A stretch of DNA of 35,160 bases from Brevibacillus formosus (GTDB lineage: Bacteria; Bacillota; Bacilli; Brevibacillales; Brevibacillaceae): contig NZ_PXZL01000040.1 in NCBI RefSeq assembly GCF_003013405.1, positions 1-35,160 on the forward strand, written 5' to 3'. This document shows positions 21,939-30,103 of the stretch, piece by piece. Position numbers and translations under genes: made by a program. Under the pieces are notes generated by a model, which saw only the letters and a program-made list of their open reading frames with translations, searched no databases and was not told the origin of the DNA. Numbering within the stretch: position 1 is the first letter of the stretch; each line of letters opens with the position of its first letter.

Positions 21939-22496
21939 CTAGTTTTTTTGATAGAGATCACATGTCGCTACGTGATCATTGACCATGCCGACTGCTTGCA
22001 TAAAGGCGTAGCAAATTGTTGAACCGACAAACGTAAAACCGCGCTTTTTCAGGTCCTTGCTCATTTTGTCGCTGATTTCGGTAGAAGCAGGCACATCCTT
22101 CATTTCCTGAAAATGATTATGGATCGGCTTCCCGCCTACAAACGACCAAAGATAGCTGCTAAAGGACCCAAACTCCTCCACAACCCGCAAATACGCGTGG
22201 GCGTTCTTCACGACGCCGCGAATCTTCAGCCTGTTTCGAACGATGCCTTCGTCTGTCAGCAATTGCTCGATTTTGGCTTCATCGTATTGAACGATTTTCT
22301 CCGCTTCAAAGTTATCAAACGCTCTTCGATAATTTTCCCGCTTCTTCAGGATCGTGTACCAGCTCAGCCCAGCCTGTGCCCCTTCCAAATTCAAATATTC
22401 AAAGAGCAACCGATCTTCATAGACAGGAACTCCCCACTCGTGATCGTGATAATCCATATAAATAGGGTCCTGATTCACCCAGCCGCACCGATTCAT
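21939..22496 (-). CDS. tag: DNA-3-methyladenine glycosylase I
   Basis: A 185-residue base-excision enzyme that removes 3-methyladenine from alkylated DNA. The start at 22496 has AGGAGG ten bases upstream; an earlier in-frame ATG lacks one. Tag-family markers are NRCGWVNQDPIYMDYHDHEW at the N-terminus (Cys and His zinc ligands), EGAQAGLSWYTILKKRENYR with the substrate-pocket residues, and the C-terminal GFTFVGSTICYAFMQAVGMV with NDHVATCD, which supplies the remaining zinc ligands (His, Cys). Co-transcribed with the DinB-family gene. A near-consensus LexA box overlaps its predicted start of transcription. Confidence 0.93.
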   Translation of the reverse strand: MNRCGWVNQDPIYMDYHDHEWGVPVYEDRLLFEYLNLEGAQAGLSWYTILKKRENYRRAFDNFEAEKIVQYDEAKIEQLLTDEGIVRNRLKIRGVVKNAHAYLRVVEEFGSFSSYLWSFVGGKPIHNHFQEMKDVPASTEISDKMSKDLKKRGFTFVGSTICYAFMQAVGMVNDHVATCDLYQKN

Positions 22497-22522
22497 GAAA
22501 AAGAAACCTCCTCTACGAAATA

Positions 22523-22536
22523 CGAACATATATTCT
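22523..22536. promoter_or_regulatory. Candidate LexA box before tag-dinB
   Basis: CGAACATATATTCT on the plus strand matches CGAACRNRYGTTYC at 12 of 14 positions (GAAC-N4-ATTC core). It sits at about +1 to +14 relative to the promoter beside it, the same geometry as at the sigma operon. Confidence 0.6.
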
Positions 22537-22550
22537 TATATAAAGAATAT
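22530..22550. repeat. 21-bp inverted repeat at the tag promoter
   Basis: ATATTCTT and AAGAATAT flank ATATA, a perfect 8-bp inverted repeat covering the -10 element and part of the LexA box. It may be a second operator or chance in AT-rich DNA. Confidence 0.45.
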
Positions 22551-22572
22551 ACAATCATTGGGTATTCTGCAA
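22544..22572 (-). promoter_or_regulatory. Promoter of tag-dinB
   Basis: TTGCAG (22567-22572), a 17-base spacer and TATTCT (22544-22549). Start of transcription would be near 22537, inside the LexA-like box. Confidence 0.6.
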
Positions 22573-22584
22573 GTTTTTCTTCAC

Positions 22585-22612
22585 AAAAAAAGACCTCATC
22601 CATCTGAGGTCT
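22585..22612 (-). terminator. Terminator of map
   Basis: Perfect 8-pair stem AGACCTCA/TGAGGTCT (22591-22598 with 22605-22612), six-base loop, followed by T6-T7 on the minus strand, eight bases past the map stop. Confidence 0.88.
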
Positions 22613-22620
22613 CCTTGCAA

Positions 22621-23364
22621 TCAAGCTGTTAAAATAATTGGCTTCCCCTTCGTTACTACGATGGTGTGCTCGTATTGAGCTACGTAACTCTTATCAGGCG
22701 TAATGAGCGCCCAACCATCCCTGCCATCATCCACATATTCCGTTCCCGTTGAAATGAATGTTTCAACTGCCAACACGAGACCTTCTGTGAGCAAGCGTCT
22801 ATCCTTTTTGTCATAGTAATTCAAAATGTAAGCAGGCTCTTCATGCAAGCTTTTGCCGATGCCATGGCCCGTAAGGTTTTTGACCACTGTAAAGCCCTTT
22901 TTCCTAGCCTCCTGGTGAACAATGCGACCAATCTGACTTAGCTTCGATCCCGCCTTTGCCGCATCCAATGCCTTGTACAGCGACTCCTCTGCGCATTCGC
23001 ATAAGGATTGCTTCACAGGCTCGCCTTCCCCTACCACGATTGAAGCACCTGTATCGGCAAAATATCCATCCAGCTCCGCCGAGACATCAATATTGATGAT
23101 ATCGCCATTTTGCAGAACTGTATCATCAGGGATGCCGTGCGCAACAATGTGATTGACACTGATGCACGTATGCCCTGGAAAATCATACGTGATATTCGGT
23201 GCAGAACGCGCTCCGTACTTTGCCAAGATCTCTCCGCCAATCCGGTCGAGTTCTTTTGTTGTCACGCCTGCCCGCACTGCTTTTATCATCGCTTCTCTTG
23301 CTTCTGCCACAATGCTACCGATCCGCTTCAAACAAATCAAATCATGTTCATTTTGAATCGACAT
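22621..23364 (-). CDS. map: Methionine aminopeptidase, type I
   Basis: A 247-residue metalloenzyme that removes the initiator methionine from new proteins. The five metal ligands are visible: Asp93 and Asp104 (INIDVSAELDGYFADTG), His167 (LTGHGIGKSLHEEP), Glu201 (LAVETF) and Glu232 (YEHTIVV). Substrate-binding His76 is in NHIVAHGIPDD. The pita-bread fold is complete. GGAGGG precedes the ATG. It stands alone rather than in the ribosomal-protein operon, so it is probably the second copy, like YflG (MapB) of B. subtilis, whose length is similar. Confidence 0.93.
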   Translation of the reverse strand: MSIQNEHDLICLKRIGSIVAEAREAMIKAVRAGVTTKELDRIGGEILAKYGARSAPNITYDFPGHTCISVNHIVAHGIPDDTVLQNGDIINIDVSAELDGYFADTGASIVVGEGEPVKQSLCECAEESLYKALDAAKAGSKLSQIGRIVHQEARKKGFTVVKNLTGHGIGKSLHEEPAYILNYYDKKDRRLLTEGLVLAVETFISTGTEYVDDGRDGWALITPDKSYVAQYEHTIVVTKGKPIILTA

Positions 23365-23533
23365 ATGTTTCCCTCCTATCTACGAATGTAATTATTCACC
23401 TCTCCTATCCCTACATTGGAACATTTTTCATCGCCAATCGCAACCCGCAGAAAAACACAAAGAACCCCAGAAGCACCCTCTGCGGCTCTTATCTTACGAA
23501 GCCAGGCGCTTATGGTCTTCGTCACCCGTCGCT

Positions 23534-23863
23534 TTACCCCAGCCTCTCTACCAAAAACCAAACGACATTGGAAATGAGTAAAGACTGTCCGATTCCAAAA
23601 CTAAACCCTGTGAAAAATCGCAGCTTGTTATTGCTTGTTCGCCACTTCCATTGTTGGGTAAAGCCATCAATGAGCATGGGCAATAAAAGCAGTCCAATTA
23701 AATAGTAAGGGGTCACGATATGCATCCCTGCTAAAACAGGCGCCAGCAGGTATCCAGCTAGGATCGCAAAACATCTCGCACATAGCGGCATTTTCTTACC
23801 ACCGATAGAAAAGGAACGATCTGCTCGTCTATGACAGGGAATCCACTGCGTAATGATCTTCAT
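23534..23863 (-). CDS. DUF2085 membrane protein
   Basis: A 109-residue membrane protein if it starts at the ATG at 23863, preceded by GAGGGAG; an earlier in-frame start would overlap the upstream gene. It has the DUF2085 signature: IPCHRRADRSFSIGGKK then MPLCARC, giving Cys, His and a CxxC pair just before the first membrane helix. Two or three hydrophobic segments follow (AILAGYLLAPVLAGMHIV, YYLIGLLLLPMLIDG). The cysteine arrangement suggests metal or redox binding at the membrane; function is unknown. It is coupled to the upstream Cys-rich gene. Confidence 0.8.
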   Translation of the reverse strand: MKIITQWIPCHRRADRSFSIGGKKMPLCARCFAILAGYLLAPVLAGMHIVTPYYLIGLLLLPMLIDGFTQQWKWRTSNNKLRFFTGFSFGIGQSLLISNVVWFLVERLG

Positions 23864-23871
23864 CCACTCCC

Positions 23872-24129
23872 TCAATGTGAGCAATCTGGCTTGCAATCGC
23901 AATCTGGTGTATCACAATCCGGACAATCAACGGGAAGATGGCTGCAATCTGGCGAACAATTGTTACGCTTTTTCCTGTTTGTCGAATAATAGAGGATCAT
24001 GCTAATCAAAACAAGAAGACCAAGTATGAGCAAGACTCCTCCTGTAACATAATCCCCTTGATACAGAAATACGCCTCCCGCTATCCATGCGATCATGCAA
24101 AGCGTTAATCCAACAAAAAACAGATACAC
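23872..24129 (-). CDS. Small membrane protein with Cys/Asp-rich tail
   Basis: An 85-residue protein with a GTG start (24129) after AGAAGGGAGAGG. Two membrane helices (FVGLTLCMIAWIAGGVFLYQ and GGVLLILGLLVLISMILYY) precede a short basic linker and a tail of repeated Pro/Asp-Cys units (CSPDC, VDCPDCDTPDCDC, KPDC) with seven cysteines in about 30 residues. Such a tail can bind soft metals. Its stop overlaps the ribosome site of the DUF2085 gene, which also carries membrane-side cysteines, so the pair probably works together. I do not recognise a named family. Confidence 0.7.
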   Translation of the reverse strand: MYLFFVGLTLCMIAWIAGGVFLYQGDYVTGGVLLILGLLVLISMILYYSTNRKKRNNCSPDCSHLPVDCPDCDTPDCDCKPDCSH

Positions 24130-24199
24130 CCTCTCCCTTCTTTTCTTTCTACGCGAAAGAGTATCTGCAGTTTCACCGTGCGTTCGATCGGGAGTGAAG

Positions 24200-25723
24200 T
24201 CATCGACCCGGCTGATTTGTTATGGCGTCCACATATTTATACCGCTCTGCACGTGCGTATGTAAGCCGATAAACGGGGATCGGAACAGGAGCTTTTTCCC
24301 TCCTATTTGTATCTCTGTCCTCAACTTGCACATATTCCAGTTCCGCATCAAATAAGCCTAAGAAACTCTCCGCGGCTTCCCGAGCAGACACACAAGAGAT
24401 TGGATCGGGAAGCTCCTTGTTTTTGCGTACATCGTGCTTGTAAAAACCCGTTACCTGGCCTGTCCAAGGATTCACTTTTACGTTGTAGACTCGATTGGTG
24501 AGAACAATCCCTTGTCTTCGCTCATAGAAGTAATAGGTATTTCCGGTACCGCGCAAATAACAAAGCTCGTAATAGTGAAGCTCAGCAATTCCTCGCTCCA
24601 TGTATTTCTCCAAAAAGCGCATTGCGATTTGCAAAGCATCGTACTCCGAAAGCCGTGGCGTTTCATATTCCATTTTTTGATTAACCGTAAAGGCAAGTAA
24701 CTCGTTGATCGTTTGATTGAGTGTAACGCATACAAAATCTGGATCGTAAATGGTTTCAGCGTCCTCATCTTCCGGTAAAGGCCAGTAATAATGAATAGTA
24801 GGAGGCCACGCAGGGTCTGACGCAGCGTCAACGAATTTGAAAGATCCACTCCTTGGATAGTAAGTTAATCCACCCTCATTCGGAGTCACGACTGTCGCTC
24901 TTTTAATCTCGGAGTGAGTTACATCTATTTGAAAATGTTCCTTCAGCCACAGCTCGATCTCCTGAATATCTGTGAAAAAAATAGATTCCCCCCGAGGAAC
25001 TACGGGAATAACCTCGGAGTGTTTTTCTACAAGTCGTCTGCCCCCTATGACTGTCTTTGCTGGTTGTCCTGTCTCCGCATGAATGACTGCATAGTCTAGC
25101 GGTACCCCATCAGGAATGTACTTGAGCTGCCCTTCCTCCTGTTCATCGTATATGAGCATCATGTTGTTCTGAAATAAAGCCAGGTATGCTTGTTTCGCCT
25201 CATCCTTTGTTATGATTTGCGGCTTAGTCGGTTTATTTTTTCGATCAAAATCATGAAAGCCGCGGTAATCGATGCCTACTAAATTTCCGAACTCGTCTAA
25301 AGCTATCCGCAAATGTACTCCTGATAGCGGAATCCCATGAAAAAAATAACGATAGTACAGCTCCCATTGTTTTTTCCCACGATACTCTCTCAGATTCGCT
25401 GTATGATCGCTCACCATCTCTTTCAAATGATCCCCGTATAATTTTTCCGCCACTTCTTTCGCTCGCTTTGTTGCTGACTCGGCATCGACCCTCTCACCAA
25501 AAGCAATCGACTCTTGGTATGTTCTATCTAAGTCGAACTCCATCACATATCCCGTTTCTTTGTCTATTTCCAGTTCTGTATCATCATGACCTACTTTTAT
25601 CTCACAAGTTCTCCACTTATCGTACGTTTCGATTTGCAGATGATACATTTCACTCAACTCTAGAAACAAACCAAACCATCTCTCCATCGTCTCCCGAACT
25701 GGTTCTGTCGGATATATATTCAT
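24200..25723 (-). CDS. YcdB/YcdC-like (PepSY-related) protein
   Basis: A 507-residue protein with no signal peptide or membrane segment. It contains two or more repeats with the YcdB/PepSY look: a strand with 'EIDKETGYVMEFDLDR', a helix with AKEVAEKLYGD, then strands WELYYRYFFHGIPLSGVHL and FGNLVGIDYRG; the second half repeats the pattern (LTNRVYNVKVNPWTGQVTGF, REAAESFLGLFDAELEYVQV). GGGAGG precedes the ATG. It lies upstream of the Cys-rich gene and downstream of a terminator, in its own unit. The role of this family is not established; peptidase-inhibitor or sensor roles are suggested for PepSY folds. Confidence 0.7.
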   Translation of the reverse strand: MNIYPTEPVRETMERWFGLFLELSEMYHLQIETYDKWRTCEIKVGHDDTELEIDKETGYVMEFDLDRTYQESIAFGERVDAESATKRAKEVAEKLYGDHLKEMVSDHTANLREYRGKKQWELYYRYFFHGIPLSGVHLRIALDEFGNLVGIDYRGFHDFDRKNKPTKPQIITKDEAKQAYLALFQNNMMLIYDEQEEGQLKYIPDGVPLDYAVIHAETGQPAKTVIGGRRLVEKHSEVIPVVPRGESIFFTDIQEIELWLKEHFQIDVTHSEIKRATVVTPNEGGLTYYPRSGSFKFVDAASDPAWPPTIHYYWPLPEDEDAETIYDPDFVCVTLNQTINELLAFTVNQKMEYETPRLSEYDALQIAMRFLEKYMERGIAELHYYELCYLRGTGNTYYFYERRQGIVLTNRVYNVKVNPWTGQVTGFYKHDVRKNKELPDPISCVSAREAAESFLGLFDAELEYVQVEDRDTNRREKAPVPIPVYRLTYARAERYKYVDAITNQPGR

Positions 25724-25741
25724 CGCTTTTCCTCCCGAACG

Positions 25742-25769
25742 AAAAAACCGTCAATGCAGACACTGACGG
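25742..25769 (-). terminator. Terminator after the PepSY gene
   Basis: Stem CCGTCA/TGACGG (25748-25753 with 25764-25769) followed on the minus strand by TTTTTT (complement of 25742-25747), 24 bases past the stop. Confidence 0.78.
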
Positions 25770-25792
25770 CTTCTCTATTTGCATGCGAAATC

Positions 25793-26539
25793 CTAATCAT
25801 CATCACCATCATCAAGGTCATCCTCGTCATCGTCATCATCATCGGTAGAGCTATTGTCGATCGTGGTCGTCGACAGCACTTTTCCGGTAATAGCATGAAT
25901 GCGCACGTCTACCGTTTGGGAGTCTTTTTCCGTGATCACCCGATAGACTGCTCCGCTCTTTGTCTCGATTAAATCAACATCATCGATCTTGCCGCCACTT
26001 GTTCTTTCTTTCGCAATTTGTTTCGCTTGCTGTTCGGTAATTTTAGTTTGTGGCTGCGCTGGTGGATTCGAGCTTTGATTCGATTTCGGCTGCTGCTGTG
26101 TTTGGGGTTGTTTTGCGGCTGGGTTAGTCGCGTTGCCTGAAGCATCCTTCCCGCCGTTATTCGGTTTCGGCGCTGTGCTGGTTGTCGGATTTGAACCCGG
26201 CTGCGTTGGATTCGTTGCCGCTTCATTTGCCTTCGGCTGCGCAGTGGCTGCGACCAAGGAGAGCTCCTTCAATTCAACAATTTCCCCCGTATTTGCATTC
26301 ACCGTCACACTATACGTTCCGCGTTCATTGAGGAGTTGGAGATTGTAAATGCTGTTTTCTCCTACATCTGTCATGGAAATTGATTCAATCTTCCCCGGGT
26401 AGCGGGCCGCCACGATCTGTTTGACTTCCTCCGCTGATAATGACTGCAAATTCATGCTCGCGAAGATCCGCTGCATGCCAAATGCCGTCGTGACCAACAG
26501 AAAGCTCGCCAGTACCCCTACTTTCCATTTTTTATTCAT
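25793..26539 (-). CDS. Membrane-anchored protein with two PepSY-like domains
   Basis: A 248-residue protein with an N-terminal signal-anchor (VGVLASFLLVTTAFGMQ, ~8-24). A first PepSY-like domain covers ~35-95 (LSAEEVKQIVAARYPGKIES, then YSVTVNANTGEIVEL). A Pro/Asn/Gln-rich linker of ~75 residues follows, then a second PepSY domain (ITEQQAKQIAKERTSGGKID, YRVITEKDSQTVDVRIHAIT) and an extreme acidic tail (DDDDDDEDDLDDGDDD). It is 12 bases downstream of the histidine kinase gene, so it belongs to that operon. PepSY proteins beside two-component systems may sense or modulate them; the acidic tail could bind calcium or cationic peptide. Both functional ideas are inference. Confidence 0.82.
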   Translation of the reverse strand: MNKKWKVGVLASFLLVTTAFGMQRIFASMNLQSLSAEEVKQIVAARYPGKIESISMTDVGENSIYNLQLLNERGTYSVTVNANTGEIVELKELSLVAATAQPKANEAATNPTQPGSNPTTSTAPKPNNGGKDASGNATNPAAKQPQTQQQPKSNQSSNPPAQPQTKITEQQAKQIAKERTSGGKIDDVDLIETKSGAVYRVITEKDSQTVDVRIHAITGKVLSTTTIDNSSTDDDDDDEDDLDDGDDD

Positions 26540-26551
26540 ACGTACCTCCTG

Positions 26552-27916
26552 CTATTTCTTAGCCTGCCCTGGCAAAAAAACGGTCACGAGCGTCCATTTC
26601 CCTTCCTCGCTATCCAGTGCAATATCGCCTTGATGGGCATCGACGATCTGTTTGGCAATGGAAAGACCGAGTCCTACTCCCCCTGTTTCGCGGCTGCGGG
26701 CTTTGTCTACACGGAAGAAACGATCAAAAACATGCTGCAAATCTTCCTTGGGAATCCCCATTCCATAGTCCTTCACTGAGAAAAATGGACGGTCCCTTTG
26801 AATCCCCACCTCAACCTCAATTTCATTGGAGCTGTATTTCATCGCATTGTCGAGTAAAACGACGAGCACTTGTTTTAGTTTTTGTTCATCGGCCATCACA
26901 GGAACCGATTCGTGGTTTGCACCCAGTTGAAAGGATCTGCCATACGCATTGGTCAATTGCGCAACGGTCGTTTGGCACATCGAGATCAAATCGATTTCTT
27001 TAACATCCAGATTCCAATCGGCGCTATTGTTTGCCAGAAGGAGCATTTGATTGGTCATATCCTTCATCCGCACGGCTTCCGAATAGATCGCCTCCACCGA
27101 CTCTGCCAGAACCTCCGGCTTTTTCGTCCCCCAACGCTTCAATAGCTTCGCATAGCTTTCTACTACGGTCAGCGGCGTTTTCAATTCATGGGAAGCATCT
27201 GAGACGAACTGCTGCTGCTTCTCGAAGTTTTGCTGTAATAAATCCATCATCTTGTTAAAGGTAGTTGCTAATGCGTGCAATTCATCCTTGGATGTGTGCT
27301 CAAGCGGTATTTTCTTAAAAATACTGCGCGCTTGAATGTCTTCCATCGTTTGTATCATCGAGTTTACTGGTCGCAAAATCAGATTGCTCAACATGCGTCC
27401 TGCAAAAAAAGCAGGAATCAGCACGAACAGCGAAGCAAATAACAGCACGTTTTGCAGCAGGCTCAAATTTTTTTGCAAACCCGCAATCCTTTCAATAACT
27501 TCTAGTGTGACAATTTTTCCATTCGTCCAAATGATCGGGACCTTGACGTACGCGTATTTCGCTCCGCTGACATCGAAGACACCGTCACTCGCTTTTCTTT
27601 CAAAGATCGGCTTCGGTGCCGGGATTGGCTGCGTACTGTCTACTTCCTGCGTGACGATGGCCCGTGATTGCTGATCGATAATCCGGATCATCCCGTTCGC
27701 CGGCAAATACGGCTGCAAGAGCGTAGCAGGGTCAAAATTTTCCACACCGATCTGATTGAGTCCACTCTGAATGTGCAGAACTTCTTGTTGCAGACGATCC
27801 AGCTCTCCGTCTGTTGTCACTTTGTAGAACATGAAGTAAATGAAGCTGTTGACCATGAGCAACAGAAGCAAGAGTGCGACCGTAGAGAACAAATGAATTT
27901 TATTTTTGATTTTCAT
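26552..27916 (-). CDS. Sensor histidine kinase
   Basis: A 454-residue membrane kinase. Two membrane helices (~10-31 and ~152-174) flank an extracytoplasmic sensor of ~120 residues. A HAMP linker follows (~175-230, RPVNSMIQTMEDIQ), then HisKA with phospho-acceptor His243 in VSDASHELKTPLTVVES, and HATPase_c with N-box LLDNAMKYSS, G1 DYGMGIP and G2 TGGVGLGLSIAKQI. It phosphorylates the response regulator encoded four bases upstream; PepSY protein is encoded downstream. RBS AAGGGG. The signal is unknown. Confidence 0.93.
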   Translation of the reverse strand: MKIKNKIHLFSTVALLLLLLMVNSFIYFMFYKVTTDGELDRLQQEVLHIQSGLNQIGVENFDPATLLQPYLPANGMIRIIDQQSRAIVTQEVDSTQPIPAPKPIFERKASDGVFDVSGAKYAYVKVPIIWTNGKIVTLEVIERIAGLQKNLSLLQNVLLFASLFVLIPAFFAGRMLSNLILRPVNSMIQTMEDIQARSIFKKIPLEHTSKDELHALATTFNKMMDLLQQNFEKQQQFVSDASHELKTPLTVVESYAKLLKRWGTKKPEVLAESVEAIYSEAVRMKDMTNQMLLLANNSADWNLDVKEIDLISMCQTTVAQLTNAYGRSFQLGANHESVPVMADEQKLKQVLVVLLDNAMKYSSNEIEVEVGIQRDRPFFSVKDYGMGIPKEDLQHVFDRFFRVDKARSRETGGVGLGLSIAKQIVDAHQGDIALDSEEGKWTLVTVFLPGQAKK

Positions 27917-27919
27917 AAT

Positions 27920-28606
27920 CTACCCCTTCAGCATATAACCAACGCCTCGTACTGTATGCAATAGCGGGGTTTCATACCCTTGGTCCACCTTTTTACGCAA
28001 GTAACGGATATACACGTCAACGACATTTGTGTCTCCGAAATAATCAAATCCCCATACGTGTGTAAGAATCTGTTCACGATTCAGAACTTGGTTTTTATTC
28101 TGCATCAGATAAAGCAACAAATCGAATTCACGCGGCGTCAGCTCGATCTGACTGGAACCTCTCGTCACTTCCCGCGATTTTTCATTCAGACTTAAATCTG
28201 CTACTTCTACTTTGGAGCTGGCTTCCACTTGCCTCGTCATTTGGGACAAGCGGAGGCAGGAACGGATGCGCGCCAGCAGCTCTTCGATTTCAAAAGGTTT
28301 CGTGATGTAGTCGTTCGCGCCTTGATCGAGTCCATTTACTTTGTCCACGACAGCATTCCTCGCCGTCAACAAAATGACTGGTGTCGCGGAGTCCTTTACC
28401 CGAATCCGACGAAGCACTTCTATGCCTGACAAGCCTGGCAGCAGTACATCGAGCAAAATCAAGTCCCATCCGCTTTGATTGTATTGTTCCAGCGCCTCGA
28501 GCCCTGTTTTGGCAATCTCGCTTTCGTACCCTTCGTATTCCAGCTCTAATTGAATCACACGAGCAATTTTCTCTTCATCTTCCACAATTAATATTCGCTC
28601 CGACAT
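27920..28606 (-). CDS. OmpR-family response regulator
   Basis: A 228-residue regulator. The receiver domain (1-120) has acidic residues in ILIVEDEE, phospho-acceptor Asp53 in DLILLDVLLP, Thr81 and Lys103 (ITKPFEIEELLARI). The C-terminal winged helix (~130-228) has ELTPREFDLLLYLMQNKNQV, REQILTHVWGFDYFGDTNVV and DVYIRYLRKKVD. It is the first gene of the three-gene operon with the kinase and the PepSY protein; AGGAGG precedes the start. Confidence 0.94.
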   Translation of the reverse strand: MSERILIVEDEEKIARVIQLELEYEGYESEIAKTGLEALEQYNQSGWDLILLDVLLPGLSGIEVLRRIRVKDSATPVILLTARNAVVDKVNGLDQGANDYITKPFEIEELLARIRSCLRLSQMTRQVEASSKVEVADLSLNEKSREVTRGSSQIELTPREFDLLLYLMQNKNQVLNREQILTHVWGFDYFGDTNVVDVYIRYLRKKVDQGYETPLLHTVRGVGYMLKG

Positions 28607-28641
28607 GTAATCCTCCTAAGCCTTGCTCCATTATCCAGAAG

Positions 28642-28669
28642 AGTTTAGCAAATATTGGCTGTGGTTCAA
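28642..28669 (-). promoter_or_regulatory. Promoter of the two-component operon
   Basis: TTGAAC (28664-28669), a 16-base spacer and TAAACT (28642-28647), each 4/6 to consensus, about 35 bases upstream of the response-regulator ATG. Confidence 0.55.
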
Positions 28670-28702
28670 AGAGTAATCCGTACGAAAGATATCATTTTTT
28701 AC

Positions 28703-30103
28703 TTATATCGATAACCCTACCCACTGCCAATACGCGTAATAAAAGACGATCATCAGGATCGCGTGGGCTGCCCCTGCATACAAGCTCAACCGCAGCAAAT
28801 CCTTGGGCAAAAAGGTCTCTTTGCCGCTCTCCTGGAACATGAGCAATGCTTTGGAGCTGACAGGGAAGGTCAGGCAGTAGTTCATGCCAACCATCCCTAA
28901 GAACAGCACGGTCACTTCATTTAAGTCAAGGCTGCTCGCAAAGTAGAGAAGCGGCGGAACAAGAATGACAGCTCTCGTTGTATGCGATGTAATGTACAGA
29001 TGGGAGGTCAGCGTCAGCAAAGTAATAACCACAATGATCAGAAGGGATGATTCCCCTTCCAGCTGCTCGGTGATCGTGAACAGCTTCTCAATGATCCACT
29101 CTGCCGCGCCGCTCTCCAACAACGACTTTCCGATTGCAATGGCTGCTCCTACAAACAGAATCAGGTTCCACGAGACAGACTGAACGCCATCCTTCCATTT
29201 CATGACGCCCACATTGGGAAGTGTCAAAAGAAAGGCGCCGACAACTGTCGTAGTAGCAATCTCGATTCCGTGAAAACGCTCTGTCAGCCAGAAAATGACC
29301 ATCGCCCCGATCACAGCAACCGTATATTTTTCATTGCGGGACAAGGTGAGGGAGAGCTTTTTACTCGCGAGCGGGCGTTGCATCTCTTCTTTGGTGAGAA
29401 ATAGCTCCAGAACAATCCGGCAAGTCACGATGCTGGCCACTATCCCAAACGGCAGTCCCCACAACAGCCACTCCGCGAAGCTAATCCCTTCCCCATTGAA
29501 CTCCTTCAGCATATCGAGTGCGATAAAATGGGAGCCCGCTCCGATCATGGTGGAGCTCGTCGATACTAAAATAATCGTCGGAATCAGGATCGCCATGGCT
29601 TTCGTGATTTGCTTGTTCCCGATTTCGGAGGTCAGCGAGTGAAAAACAGGCAGCAGCACCGCTGCGCGTCCAGAAGTAGACGGGATAAAGAATGCGAGAA
29701 ATTGAACGACGACCGTCAAGAGCCAAAACAAGCTTTTGACATTCTTTGCGCGGCTCACAATCAGATCTGTGAGTTTGCCTGCCAAGCCGGTCACTTGAAG
29801 AGCACCACCCAGAATGAAAGAGCCTATCATTAACCAAATGACATCGGAGGCGAGCGAGTCGAACAAAATTTCCTGGTCAGCCGTTCCTGTCACGACGAGG
29901 AGCAATACGGAACCAACGGCTACATAGGCGGAGTTCAGCGAGGTGGTCGTCCACAGGATCACAGCGACACAGAAGCAGAACAAGCTCCATTTGGCTTCCA
30001 ATGTCAGGGAAGACGGCAGCATGAGCAGTAATTCAACGAACATAATCAGGACGATCGGAAGGACCCAGACAGGTCTTTCCTTTGCGATAATCTGTGCAAT
30101 CAC
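28703..30103 (-). CDS. SLC13/DASS-type anion permease
   Basis: A 466-residue membrane transporter if it starts at GTG 30103, eight bases after AAAGGAG and overlapping the glycerate-kinase stop (GTGA). A longer reading to 30193 lies inside that gene. Ten to twelve helices and the two re-entrant loops are seen, with the Ser/Thr-rich motifs IPSTSGRAAVLLP and LYITSHTTRAVILVP standing where DASS carriers have SNT. It probably imports a carboxylate by sodium or proton coupling; the partner gene suggests D-glycerate or a related C3/C4 acid (inference). Confidence 0.82.
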   Translation of the reverse strand: MIAQIIAKERPVWVLPIVLIMFVELLLMLPSSLTLEAKWSLFCFCVAVILWTTTSLNSAYVAVGSVLLLVVTGTADQEILFDSLASDVIWLMIGSFILGGALQVTGLAGKLTDLIVSRAKNVKSLFWLLTVVVQFLAFFIPSTSGRAAVLLPVFHSLTSEIGNKQITKAMAILIPTIILVSTSSTMIGAGSHFIALDMLKEFNGEGISFAEWLLWGLPFGIVASIVTCRIVLELFLTKEEMQRPLASKKLSLTLSRNEKYTVAVIGAMVIFWLTERFHGIEIATTTVVGAFLLTLPNVGVMKWKDGVQSVSWNLILFVGAAIAIGKSLLESGAAEWIIEKLFTITEQLEGESSLLIIVVITLLTLTSHLYITSHTTRAVILVPPLLYFASSLDLNEVTVLFLGMVGMNYCLTFPVSSKALLMFQESGKETFLPKDLLRLSLYAGAAHAILMIVFYYAYWQWVGLSI

